NCBI RefSeq assembly: GCF_024158025.1
Contig: NZ_JAMZEL010000003.1
Span: 62,001-126,000, forward strand
DNA from: Runella salmonicolor
GTDB lineage: Bacteria > Bacteroidota > Bacteroidia > Cytophagales > Spirosomataceae
DNA: 64,000 bases
Direction: 5' to 3'
The notes below the pieces were generated by a model. That model saw only the letters and a program-made list of their open reading frames with translations, had not been told where the DNA came from and did not search any database. The position numbers and the translations under genes are program-made. Below are positions 44,511 through 51,815 of this stretch, one piece after another. Numbering within the stretch: the first letter of the stretch is position 1; every line of letters starts with the position of its first letter.

Positions 44511-45512
44511 ATGAGAAAAGTACTTAGATTAGTTACTATTTATTGGATTTTAAACATGCTTTTAGGATTTTCAGTTGGATTTGGGCAGCAGAAAAAGCCT
44601 GTTGCCCCAGTTCGTAAGTCAGCTGTACCTGTAAAAAAAGTAACTCCTAGTACCAAAAAAACATCTACAAAAACGCCCAATAAAACGACACCCATTAAAC
44701 CACCAGTCAAAGTCGCAACTCAAACAAAGCCGCTTACCATTGAAAAGCCCGAGTCTAAGGTGTCATTAGATACGACTAAGGTCTTACCCACAAAACAAGA
44801 GCCAACACCTCCTTCGGTCGAGCAAAAACAAAAAACCTTTGAAGAAGTATTAAAGCAGGAGAGAGAAGAAGCCATAAGTCGTAAACAATCTTTGGAGAAT
44901 GATAAACGGATCAAAAACTCAAATAGATTTGGTATAGGGATTCAGGCAAGCGGTATCAGTGCGACATTAACAACAACAGGGATAGCCTCAGAAAACAAAA
45001 AGCCCCTTTTAGTGTGGCAAATTGGGCTGCGTGCCGAGATACCTATTAATAGTGTGATGTCGATTCAGACTGAGCTAAACTATGCAAATCGAGGAATTGG
45101 TTACGCCATAGAACAAGATTATGACCGAATAAACTTCACCTATGTAGATTTGCCTATATTATTGAAATTTTCAAGGGGAAATGTTTTTAAAATATTCGGT
45201 AGTGTCGGTGGATATGGAGGATATTGGCTCAAAGCAAAACTAACAAGTCAAATAGATGACAACAAGACATCCAGAAAGTATGATTTCGATAGTGATATTA
45301 ATGATGGTTATGCTGACAATCGCTTCGATTATGGTGCTATTGGTAATATTGGAATCTCTGCTAACTTATTTCGTGGGACATTTTTTGTTGAAGGGAGATA
45401 CATTTATGGGCTATCAGATGTTTCCAAATTAAAGTCAAAACCAGACGATTACAATTCGTTGAATCATAGAGTATTAGGGGTAAATGTAGGCTATTTGTTT
45501 TCGTTTGATTAA
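44511..45512 (+). CDS. Outer-membrane barrel with Pro/Lys-rich N-terminal linker
   Basis: A 333-residue protein. A signal peptide (1-24, after VGFGQ) is followed by a low-complexity Lys/Pro/Thr-rich linker (about 25-110; PVRKSAVPVKKVTPSTKK and similar) and a PorT/OMP_b-brl_2-like barrel (about 140-333; FGIGIQASGISATL, GLRAEIPINSVMSIQTEL, YVDLPILLKFSR and a final strand VNVGYLFSFD). The linker may cross or bind peptidoglycan. It starts 14 bp after the giant T9SS cargo gene and is probably cotranscribed; the barrel could anchor that cargo. This is an inference from position. Confidence 0.78.
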   Translation: MRKVLRLVTIYWILNMLLGFSVGFGQQKKPVAPVRKSAVPVKKVTPSTKKTSTKTPNKTTPIKPPVKVATQTKPLTIEKPESKVSLDTTKVLPTKQEPTPPSVEQKQKTFEEVLKQEREEAISRKQSLENDKRIKNSNRFGIGIQASGISATLTTTGIASENKKPLLVWQIGLRAEIPINSVMSIQTELNYANRGIGYAIEQDYDRINFTYVDLPILLKFSRGNVFKIFGSVGGYGGYWLKAKLTSQIDDNKTSRKYDFDSDINDGYADNRFDYGAIGNIGISANLFRGTFFVEGRYIYGLSDVSKLKSKPDDYNSLNHRVLGVNVGYLFSFD

Positions 45513-45542
45513 TAGAGTACAATTCCTTAGTACTCTGATTAA

Positions 45543-45635
45543 ACTTACTTGCCCCACACATTCGTCAAAGGCAAAAAGTACATTGTGCGTTTGGAGAGTG
45601 CACAGGGCTTGGAAGGCTTTGTGGTAGAATGGTAA
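45543..45635 (+). pseudogene. C-terminal remnant of a secreted protein gene
   Basis: Thirty codons open directly after a stop codon and without a start codon, ending ESAQGLEGFVVEW and TAA. FVKGKKYIVRLESAQG has the composition of a C-terminal sorting or fibronectin-like strand pair. A terminator hairpin with the same flank as the one at 46987 follows 20 bp downstream. It looks like the surviving tail of a deleted gene. Confidence 0.45.
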
Positions 45636-45655
45636 AGCTCAAAAAGCAATCTATC

Positions 45656-45690
45656 AACAGCCCTGCCGTGCGGTGGGGCTGTTTTGTTTC
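45656..45690 (+). terminator. Terminator hairpin behind the gene remnant
   Basis: AACAGCCC (45656-45663) pairs with GGGCTGTT (45676-45683), followed by TTGTTT. The following TTTTGTTTCAAAGG.TATTC is shared with the terminator at 46987, so the two are duplicates. Confidence 0.75.
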
Positions 45691-45718
45691 AAAGGCTATT
45701 CCAAATCACTGCTCACTT

Positions 45719-45760
45719 TCAGGGTGGGGATAAATTGAAAATATTGGTATCAAGATTTTC
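45719..45760 (-). pseudogene. Truncated PIN-toxin-like remnant
   Basis: Overlapping the antitoxin stop codon by 11 bp, a second minus-strand frame reads ENLDTNIFNLSPP and stop. LDTNIF is the usual start of PIN (VapC) toxins, holding their first catalytic Asp. The frame ends at the junction to the duplicated terminator sequence. Only about six residues support this, so it may be chance. Confidence 0.3.
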
Positions 45761-46067
45761 GTTGCCAAGCTGTTTTACGTAATTGATTAGCAAATTCAAC
45801 GGTATCTGAAACATGAGCAAAAGGCGTAACAGAAGCATCATCGGCTAAAAGCGACTCTTCTTCTGATAATTCGGGATTATAAATAGAAGAGTGGTTGCGA
45901 TAGTCGAGTTTAGGCACATCAAAAGGCAGTTTTTCAAGCGCAACCTCCTCTTGAATGGCTTTGGTGAGTATGTCTTTTAAAAGTTCCTGTGCTGATTTGC
46001 CAATGGCATGGGCTTTTTCCAAAATACGATGTTCTAATTGAGCATCATTGATTTCAAATGTTAGCAT
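45750..46067 (-). CDS. Antitoxin-like protein
   Basis: A 105-residue protein beginning LTFEINDAQLEHRILEKAHA. A beta strand followed by helices and KSAQELLKDILTKAIQEE matches ribbon-helix-helix-type antitoxins of VapB or Bacteroidota type II systems. The C-terminal tail SDTVEFANQLRKTAWQRK is typical of toxin-binding ends. The start at 46067 is chosen because it opens the RHH strand. The expected toxin is missing, with only a possible stub overlapping the stop codon. Confidence 0.65.
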   Translation of the reverse strand: MLTFEINDAQLEHRILEKAHAIGKSAQELLKDILTKAIQEEVALEKLPFDVPKLDYRNHSSIYNPELSEEESLLADDASVTPFAHVSDTVEFANQLRKTAWQRKS

Positions 46068-46082
46068 GATTTTAAAGTTTTC

Positions 46083-46127
46083 AGCAAATATAACCACTAT
46101 GAAACGATATTTATTGCTCCTCATTTT
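46083..46127 (+). repeat. 45-bp direct repeat, copy 1, with signal-peptide stub
   Basis: Identical over 45 bp to 46905-46949. It contains a plus-strand ATG (46099) that opens MKRYLLLLI, the start of a signal peptide, then runs into unrelated sequence and stops. The copy abuts the 3' end of the small DUF6934 partner gene. Confidence 0.9.
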
Positions 46128-46129
46128 CT

Positions 46130-46288
46130 CTACTGAGCCGTAGGTCGAGGGGGAAGTTTGAGTTTAGCCAAAAGGGTATCGCTTTCTTTCAGCAGTTTTT
46201 GTACCGAGGGGCTGTCTTTAAACAAAGCAGGGAGCTTTTCCACATCGAAAGTGGGCTGTTTTGGGGCGGTTGCAGTGTTAGATTTCAT
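46130..46288 (-). CDS. Small partner protein of the DUF6934-like gene
   Basis: A 52-residue Pro- and Lys-rich protein: MKSNTATAPKQPTFDVEKLP, then a helical stretch SPSVQKLLKESDTLLAKLKL and a proline-rich end. Its ATG lies 11 bp inside the stop end of the DUF6934-like gene, so the two are translationally coupled. No family is recognised. The small size, overlap and mobile-like flanks suggest a toxin-antitoxin-type pair. Confidence 0.6.
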   Translation of the reverse strand: MKSNTATAPKQPTFDVEKLPALFKDSPSVQKLLKESDTLLAKLKLPPRPTAQ

Positions 46289-46727
46289 ATTTTTTTCTGA
46301 TAATATATGCTTGATAATGATGGCTTTTGTTAAATGTTTCAAGTTGGTCGTTGGGCAATACCCCAAAAACTTCGTACAAATGCTCAATTTGGCTGAGGCT
46401 TTTGGCAATAGCCGCTCTGTACAAACGAGTTCGGCTGGGTGTACTTCCTTGAAAATAAACAGTTTTTTCAGGAAATCGTTCGAGGTAATCTGCCAAGGTA
46501 TCAATGACGGTTGTAATGACCAATTCCAAATCCTGGTTGTCGCTCACCGCCATAACATCAATGCGTTGGTTGTCAATCAAATCACCAAAAACCAGTTCAA
46601 CCAATTGCGATTTCTCATCTCGCAGTATATATCCAACTACCTTCGGAATCGTGTTTTTGCCAATACTTTCAAAAAAATAATACTGTCCGTCGGCTGATGT
46701 TTGGTACTGATAATGGGGTTTATTCAT
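46278..46727 (-). CDS. DUF6934-like protein
   Basis: A 149-residue protein resembling the Bacteroidota DUF6934 family, which I recognise from the aromatic N-terminus (HYQYQTSADGQYYFFESIG), the middle DVMAVSDNQDLELVITTVID and the motif VYFQGSTPSRTRLYRAAIAK. Function is unknown. It forms a two-gene unit with the 52-residue gene, lying between 45-bp direct repeats. The GST-P-x-R-T-R-L-Y-R core is basic and may bind nucleic acid, which is inference. Confidence 0.65.
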   Translation of the reverse strand: MNKPHYQYQTSADGQYYFFESIGKNTIPKVVGYILRDEKSQLVELVFGDLIDNQRIDVMAVSDNQDLELVITTVIDTLADYLERFPEKTVYFQGSTPSRTRLYRAAIAKSLSQIEHLYEVFGVLPNDQLETFNKSHHYQAYIIRKKYEI

Positions 46728-46770
46728 TCAATATAAGTATGTGGTCAAAAATAATTTGTTTTATTCCAAA

Positions 46771-46848
46771 CCCACCCCGTCGCTACGCGACACCCCTCCC
46801 AAGAGGGGATTTACGCTCTAATCCCCTCTTGGGAGGGGTGGGTCTAGT
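46771..46848. repeat. Long GC-rich extragenic palindrome
   Basis: CACCCCTCCCAAGAGGGGATT (46791-46811, 21 bp) and its exact complement (46820-46840) form a perfect hairpin with an 8-nt loop. The outer CCCACCCC (46771-46778) can pair alternatively with GGGGTGGG. It looks like a dispersed REP-type repeat and stands in an otherwise AT-rich spacer. Confidence 0.85.
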
Positions 46849-46904
46849 GGAAATTCTAAAATAATAAAAACTATTTACGATTCAGTACTTAAGATTCAAT
46901 TTTT

Positions 46905-46989
46905 AGCAAATATAACCACTATGAAACGATATTTATTGCTCCTCATTTTATTTTTAGCCACCCTAAGAGGCTTCACCCAAGGGCGTTAG
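46905..46989 (+). pseudogene. Signal-peptide stub in 45-bp repeat, copy 2
   Basis: The second copy of the 45-bp repeat (46905-46949) continues an open frame from ATG 46921 to TAG 46989: 22 codons that form a whole signal peptide (MKRYLLLLILFLATLRGFTQ) and then stop at a terminator hairpin. It looks like a secreted-protein gene from which everything but the signal peptide and terminator was deleted. Confidence 0.55.
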
Positions 46990-47020
46990 CCCTGCCGCGC
47001 GGCAGGGCTATTTTGTTTCA
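46987..47020 (+). terminator. Terminator hairpin after the signal-peptide stub
   Basis: TAGCCCTGCC (46987-46996) and GGCAGGGCTA (47001-47010) form a perfect 10-bp stem with loop GCGC, followed by TTTTGTTTC. The flank TTTTGTTTCAAAGG is shared with the hairpin at 45656. Confidence 0.85.
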
Positions 47021-47106
47021 AAGGTTATTCACAATCTCTGTGTGAAGCTCCGTCATTTCTTCGATTGTTTCTGGCTCAAGACCTTTGGCGTTGTTTTTTT
47101 GCCCTC

Positions 47107-48309
47107 CTACAAATTCCCCACCCACTGCGACACAATCACGGCCTTCTCTGCGTCTTTGGCTTGCCATTCGTAGGCCAACAATAAGCCGTTAGGCGTAGGC
47201 AACAGCACTGGATAGGAAGCATTTTCATGGTCGGCGGTGAGGAAAGTGGTGGTTTCTTTTCCATTTTTGTCAATGATTCTCAGGGCAATTTTGGTAAAAA
47301 ATTCGCCATCTTTCTCCACTGATTCGTCCCAAACCACGGCTACATTACCGTTCCAATTGGCGATTTGGGGATGCTTGGCGCGTACCGTTAAGTTAGCGGA
47401 AATTAGTTTTTCTTCGCCCAATTTTACGATTCTGATACCTGCTTCGTGGTTTTCAGATTTTCCGCTGAACCATGTTACAAAGAAATCATTTCCTGATTGC
47501 GTCATGCTTGGGCCAGTGTGTGGGCAGGCGTTGATTTTCCAGCGGTCTTTGTACACCAATTGGGGCTGAGTAAAGGTCTTGCCGCCATCGGTCGAAACGG
47601 CGTGGCTCATGTCGCGGGTGCCGTCGGCAAGCAGGTCGCGGTAGGTGAGGTGGATGTTTTTATTGGCGTCAACAAACAGTACCGTACGGCAGCATTGGCA
47701 GGCGTTGGAGTCTACCACCACTTCTTCCGAAAAGCCTCCCTGCGGTAATGTTTGCGTAAATTTCACACTGCGGCCTTCGTGTTTTCCCATTTTCTCATCC
47801 AGCCACACAAAACCTAGTTCACCGTTGGGTAAACGAACCATGTCGCTGAAGGAGTGGCCTTTGCCCGGCGTGGTATCTTTATGGACGGCTTTGGGCGCAG
47901 ACCAACTTTGGCCTTTATCGGTCGAAACAACGTACATTAAATCGGACGCGCGCGGGGCTTCTTTGGTTGGCTTTTTGATTTCAAAAGTGGCCCAAATGCT
48001 GCCGTCGGCTTTGAAGGCCACGCGCGGCATTCCTTCGGCGTGTACGGTTAATTCTGTGGGGGCATTGATTCTGATTTTTTTGCCAAATGTCTGTCCACCG
48101 TTTTCGGAAATGGCCAAGTAAAAATGGCCTTTGTCGCCGTCTTTCTCGACCCAACTTAGTACTGGATGGCCACGGTGGTCGGTGGTGAAACGGGGCGTAG
48201 CGCCCGTGAATTTTTCGTTGGAAAGGGGCGTTGTTTTGCGGTTGATTATTGTTGAAAATCCAAAAAGACTTAATGATAGAATCAATGAGGATACGAGGAG
48301 GTATTTCAT
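47107..48309 (-). CDS. BNR-repeat (sialidase-like) protein with CxCC motif
   Basis: A 400-residue exported protein (signal 1-19) made of Asp-box/BNR propeller blades: AISENGGQTFGKK, VSTDKGQSWSAPK, VSTDGGKTFTQPQ. Unlike true sialidases it has SNACQCCRTVLF (near 205) and INACPHTGPSM (near 260), Cys/His motifs that could bind a metal or heme; the catalytic Arg triad of sialidases is not evident. It is located beyond a toxin-antitoxin pair from the nos/copper genes, on the same strand, so a role in copper or electron-transfer chemistry is possible but unproven. Confidence 0.78.
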   Translation of the reverse strand: MKYLLVSSLILSLSLFGFSTIINRKTTPLSNEKFTGATPRFTTDHRGHPVLSWVEKDGDKGHFYLAISENGGQTFGKKIRINAPTELTVHAEGMPRVAFKADGSIWATFEIKKPTKEAPRASDLMYVVSTDKGQSWSAPKAVHKDTTPGKGHSFSDMVRLPNGELGFVWLDEKMGKHEGRSVKFTQTLPQGGFSEEVVVDSNACQCCRTVLFVDANKNIHLTYRDLLADGTRDMSHAVSTDGGKTFTQPQLVYKDRWKINACPHTGPSMTQSGNDFFVTWFSGKSENHEAGIRIVKLGEEKLISANLTVRAKHPQIANWNGNVAVVWDESVEKDGEFFTKIALRIIDKNGKETTTFLTADHENASYPVLLPTPNGLLLAYEWQAKDAEKAVIVSQWVGNL

Positions 48310-48340
48310 GGTGATTTTATTTAGAATGAAAGGTTTTTGT

Positions 48341-48348
48341 TAGTTTTG
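48341..48348 (+). promoter_or_regulatory. Candidate -7 element of the toxin-antitoxin operon
   Basis: TAGTTTTG matches TAnnTTTG and lies 18 bp before the antitoxin ATG. No -33 element at the usual spacing was found. Confidence 0.4.
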
Positions 48349-48365
48349 TTAAAAAAATCAGCGAT

Positions 48366-48629
48366 ATGACTGTTACGTATCAACTTACCGAGGATGAATT
48401 TGACTACCGGCTTTTTCGTCGTATCAAGTCTCAGTTTGCCCGTCGAACCGGTTCGTTCAAAATAAAAATTGAAATTGAAGAAACCGAAACGGACGAAACC
48501 GAAGCCATTATGGCTGATCCTGCTTATTATGAGGAGTTACTTCGTCGCAAAGCCTCGGTAGAGGCGGGAAATGTTATTTCTTTTACACCCCAAGAATTTG
48601 ATGAACTCGTCAAGAAACATTCTGTTTGA
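48366..48629 (+). CDS. Antitoxin of a YoeB-type pair
   Basis: An 87-residue acidic protein: YQLTEDEFDYRLFRRIKSQF then IKIEIEETETDETEAIM and a C-terminal FTPQEFDELVKKHSV. The N-terminal part is DNA-binding-like and the acidic C-terminus fits toxin neutralisation. It overlaps the toxin gene by 29 bp, which is typical of type II toxin-antitoxin operons. The exact antitoxin family is not recognised. Confidence 0.8.
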   Translation: MTVTYQLTEDEFDYRLFRRIKSQFARRTGSFKIKIEIEETETDETEAIMADPAYYEELLRRKASVEAGNVISFTPQEFDELVKKHSV

Positions 48630-48876
48630 GCCAAAAGCATTTGAAGAGTTTATCGAATGGGCCGCCGAAGACAAAAAAGTATTTTTCAAAATCGCTGAAT
48701 TAATTGAAGAAATCAGGAGAACTCCTTTTGAAGGGAGAGGAAAGCCTGAGCCTCTTAAACATGGTTTGAAAGGTTATTTTTCGCGTCGGATTACCGATAA
48801 ACACAGGTTAATTTATATGGTTAGTGACCAAACGATTACGTTTATTGCCTTTAAAAATCACTACGGCGATAAATAA
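48601..48876 (+). CDS. Txe/YoeB family addiction module toxin
   Basis: A 91-residue RelE-superfamily mRNA interferase that cuts translated mRNA at the ribosome. Recognised by ILFEPKAFEEFIEWAAEDKK, RTPFEGRGKPEPLK and the C-terminal RRITDKHRLIYMV and NHYGDK, which contain the catalytic Glu/Arg/His-type residues and terminal His-Tyr of YoeB. The ATG at 48601 lies inside the antitoxin gene. A terminator follows. It is an insertion of plus-strand genes within an otherwise minus-strand nos/copper locus. Confidence 0.87.
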   Translation: MNSSRNILFEPKAFEEFIEWAAEDKKVFFKIAELIEEIRRTPFEGRGKPEPLKHGLKGYFSRRITDKHRLIYMVSDQTITFIAFKNHYGDK

Positions 48877-48892
48877 CTTGGCAACTGTGTAA

Positions 48893-48940
48893 ATGCGGAG
48901 AAGATTAGCTGTTGGCCGATCTTCTCCGCATTTTTATTTT
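48893..48940 (+). terminator. Terminator between the toxin and TonB receptor genes
   Basis: ATGCGGAGAAGAT (48893-48905) and ATCTTCTCCGCAT (48919-48931) form a 13-bp perfect stem followed by TTTTATTTT. It serves the toxin gene and may also slow the convergent receptor transcript. Confidence 0.85.
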
Positions 48941-51300
48941 CCCTTAAAATTATACTGCACCCCTACCGTAAACGTGCGCGGTGCGGCTGGCGTGAACGTG
49001 GTGCGGTCGGTGGCGGCGTTGCCTCGGGTGGCGTTGGTAGCATACAGTGCGTCGGTTAGGTTCATGACATTGGTAAAGAGTTCAATGCCTTTCCACTGAT
49101 ACCCAGCCCGAAAGTTGACCAAATCATAGCCATCGTACACGACCGTATTGATTTGATTCTGATACCATTTGCTTAGGTGCTGCCATTCTATCGACGCACG
49201 GAAGTTTTTGAACCATTTGGGATAGTAACTCACCTCGCCGTTCCATACCCAACGCGGTGCGGAGGGCATGTCCTTGCCGTTGACGTCTTTGAGTGCGTCG
49301 GAAGCGCGTTGGCTGAGGATAAATTCTACAAAACGGTGAATGGAATGGGTGCCGCCAAAACGAACAAATACTTCTTTGGAGGGCTTGTACGTGATGCCAA
49401 ATTCGAGCCCTTTGTGCAGGGTTTTTCCCGCGGCTTGGTAGTCAGTGGAGTTGTCAGGCTGGCGGATGTTGAGTAGTTCGTTGGTGCCTTTCATTTGGTA
49501 ATAAGTGGCATCAATGTAAACTTTGTTTTTCAGCAGCGACATCCAACCACCGATTTCGGCATTGGTAAAGGTAGCGGGGATGAGGTTGTAATAAAACAAG
49601 TCGCCGTTGGCGGCTGGGGTAGGGCGTTTTCTGAAAATCGCCGTCAAGCCTGAGGGGGCAAAGCCTTTGGAATAATTGGCATAAATGCCTTTTCCACGCC
49701 CTAAATCGTAGGTTACGCCCAGTTTGGGCGTAGTTTGGCTGTATGATTTAGCACCGCCCGTGGCCTGGCCCGTGGTTTTGTCAACGTCGAGATTGTTGAC
49801 AAAGTTGAAGGACATATTGTCGTAGCGCAGGCCCGCCGAAATGCGCAATTTGGGCAGAGGCTCAAAATCATACTGCGCATAAAAGGCCGTATTACGAATA
49901 TCCGCGCTGTAGTTAGCAATCTGAATATCAGGCCGTTCTTTAGAAATGGTGTATTTCTCTACCGATTTTTTGTCGGCCCGAAGCTGCGCGGTCAAATCTA
50001 CTTGATACGACCAATATTCATTGGGCGAAAAGTCAATGGTAGTTCCCGCAGTCAGTTTGGAATTTAAAAACGTGAAGCGCTGGGTGTGTTGAGCAATGAA
50101 ACCTAGACTCTGGAAGTCACTTGAATTGATTTCACCCCGGGCCGTGGTTGCGCCTGATGTCCACCGAATTCCGTAGGAGGGGTTTTGACCGTGTTTGTTG
50201 TCCCGCGCAAAAACCGTGACGAACGACTGTGAGCCGTTGTTCCACTCTTTTTCAAACGTCAAACGTGAACGCAACGAGTAGGATTTACGGTAGGTAAAAT
50301 CGGTCGTGCTGATGTATTGACGCTTATAAAACGCGACGCTGTCGACGCTGCCGCTGGTTTGGGAATCATACTTGGCGTACGAAAGGGTATAAATCAGGCG
50401 CGCTTTTGGGGTAAAATGATACTCCAACCGCGCATATTGAGCGTTTTTGGTATAATCAGAGCTGGTCATCCAAGCGTCTTTTTGCTCGGCTACCAAGCCA
50501 CCAACGTAGATGTCGAACTTCCCCAACGTAGCTCCTGCGCCATATTGTACACGACGGTAGCCCCATTGGTCGGCTTGGAGGCCAATCCGGGCCGTGGGTA
50601 CGGCGGTGGGGCGTTGTGAGATAAAATTAATGGCACCGCCCACGGCTTCTGGGCCGTAAACCGACGAAACGGGGCCCTTTACGACCTCAATCGAGCTGAC
50701 CGTAAACTGGTTCATTTCCAACAGAGAATTGTGGTTGAACACGCCCATAGGCCGAATCGGTACGCCGTCTTCCAAATACAGATAGTAGGCGTTGGTGGTC
50801 ATCGGTTGGCGGATGGCCATCGAGTGTTGTTCGTTGTTGAGGTTGACCATCATCACGCCGGGTGTTTTGTTGATGACTTCATAGATAGAGCTTGCCTTTG
50901 CCTCATCAATCATCTTTGGCGTTAGTTTTGAGATGGCAATGGGCGTTTCGGTACGTAATGCCGCCTCACGGTTGCCCGTTACGACGATGGTCTGGAGGTT
51001 TTCTACCGAGGGTTCGAGCGATACCGTCAGCGGATGGTTGCCCAAGATTTCAACTTCTTGACTTGCGTAACCAATGGTTGAAATGCTGATTTTTGCGCCT
51101 GTTGCCACATTTGAAAGGACAAAAAGACCATTGTTATCGGTGATTGTTCCAGCGTTGTTTTTGAGGATTTGAACCGTAGCACCCACCACGGGTTCTTTGG
51201 TGACGGCGTCAAAAATTTTGCCTTTGACGGCCTGTTGTGCCGCTGCTTGGGGGACAACTGCACCCAGTAAAAGCAGCAGAAATAGAGGTATATTTTTCAT
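48934..51300 (-). CDS. TonB-dependent receptor of the nos/copper locus
   Basis: A 788-residue outer-membrane receptor. A signal (1-21), then a carboxypeptidase-like regulatory domain (about 25-105; GKIFDAVTKEPVVGATVQI), a plug (about 115-225 with IVVTGNREAALRTETP and EVVKGPVSSVYGPEAVGGAI) and a 22-strand barrel ending TFTVGVQYNFKGK. It is the last gene of the nos transcription unit and overlaps the upstream lipoprotein gene by 4 bp (ATGA). The substrate is probably copper or a copper complex, by analogy to NosA-type porins and from its neighbours; this is inferred, not visible in the sequence. Confidence 0.9.
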   Translation of the reverse strand: MKNIPLFLLLLLGAVVPQAAAQQAVKGKIFDAVTKEPVVGATVQILKNNAGTITDNNGLFVLSNVATGAKISISTIGYASQEVEILGNHPLTVSLEPSVENLQTIVVTGNREAALRTETPIAISKLTPKMIDEAKASSIYEVINKTPGVMMVNLNNEQHSMAIRQPMTTNAYYLYLEDGVPIRPMGVFNHNSLLEMNQFTVSSIEVVKGPVSSVYGPEAVGGAINFISQRPTAVPTARIGLQADQWGYRRVQYGAGATLGKFDIYVGGLVAEQKDAWMTSSDYTKNAQYARLEYHFTPKARLIYTLSYAKYDSQTSGSVDSVAFYKRQYISTTDFTYRKSYSLRSRLTFEKEWNNGSQSFVTVFARDNKHGQNPSYGIRWTSGATTARGEINSSDFQSLGFIAQHTQRFTFLNSKLTAGTTIDFSPNEYWSYQVDLTAQLRADKKSVEKYTISKERPDIQIANYSADIRNTAFYAQYDFEPLPKLRISAGLRYDNMSFNFVNNLDVDKTTGQATGGAKSYSQTTPKLGVTYDLGRGKGIYANYSKGFAPSGLTAIFRKRPTPAANGDLFYYNLIPATFTNAEIGGWMSLLKNKVYIDATYYQMKGTNELLNIRQPDNSTDYQAAGKTLHKGLEFGITYKPSKEVFVRFGGTHSIHRFVEFILSQRASDALKDVNGKDMPSAPRWVWNGEVSYYPKWFKNFRASIEWQHLSKWYQNQINTVVYDGYDLVNFRAGYQWKGIELFTNVMNLTDALYATNATRGNAATDRTTFTPAAPRTFTVGVQYNFKGK

Positions 51301-51737
51301 TGTTGTTTCAAAAAATTTTGTGTGTCATCGATGCTTTTGAGCATATCATCGCTTACTTGTTCAATCTTGATTTTTTCCTGCGTGAGGGCCTGAATCGCTT
51401 GGGAAGGAGGCAGTTTTTTGAGCGAATCGCCGTTGTAGTGGTGCATCCACTCCATCATTGAGCGGTCGGCTTCTTGGAGTTGCGACGCAAGAAACCGAGA
51501 TTGCTCCAACGCCTGTTGCAGTGTAGCATCATTGGGCTTGATTTTGAGCAAGCTGTCGGCCTGCGCAATGTGCTTTCGGAGGGTGTTTTCCAGTGCCACC
51601 AACTCGCCCATTTTGGGCATGACGGCATCATGGATCATCATCACTTCCTTCTCTAGGGTATTGATTTGGACTTGCTCCCCGTTTTGACAGGCGGCCAGCC
51701 ACAACACCCCACTGAATAGTAATGGGTTGATTTTCAT
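51297..51737 (-). CDS. Helical lipoprotein upstream of the TonB receptor
   Basis: A 146-residue lipoprotein (lipobox VLWLAAC, Cys 17). The mature part is almost wholly alpha-helical and rich in Gln, Glu and Leu (LEKEVMMIHDAVMPKMGELV, LRKHIAQADSLLKIKP), with MMEWMHHYNG near residue 95 that has Met and His available for metal. I recognise it only as a conserved Bacteroidota hypothetical seen near copper genes. It overlaps the receptor start by 4 bp. Confidence 0.75.
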   Translation of the reverse strand: MKINPLLFSGVLWLAACQNGEQVQINTLEKEVMMIHDAVMPKMGELVALENTLRKHIAQADSLLKIKPNDATLQQALEQSRFLASQLQEADRSMMEWMHHYNGDSLKKLPPSQAIQALTQEKIKIEQVSDDMLKSIDDTQNFLKQQ

Positions 51738-51815
51738 TAGATTATAATTGCCTAGGTTTAAAAAAGCGTTACTCTTCCTTCGCGGTAGATGGGAATGGCT
51801 TTTTTGTACAAAAAA

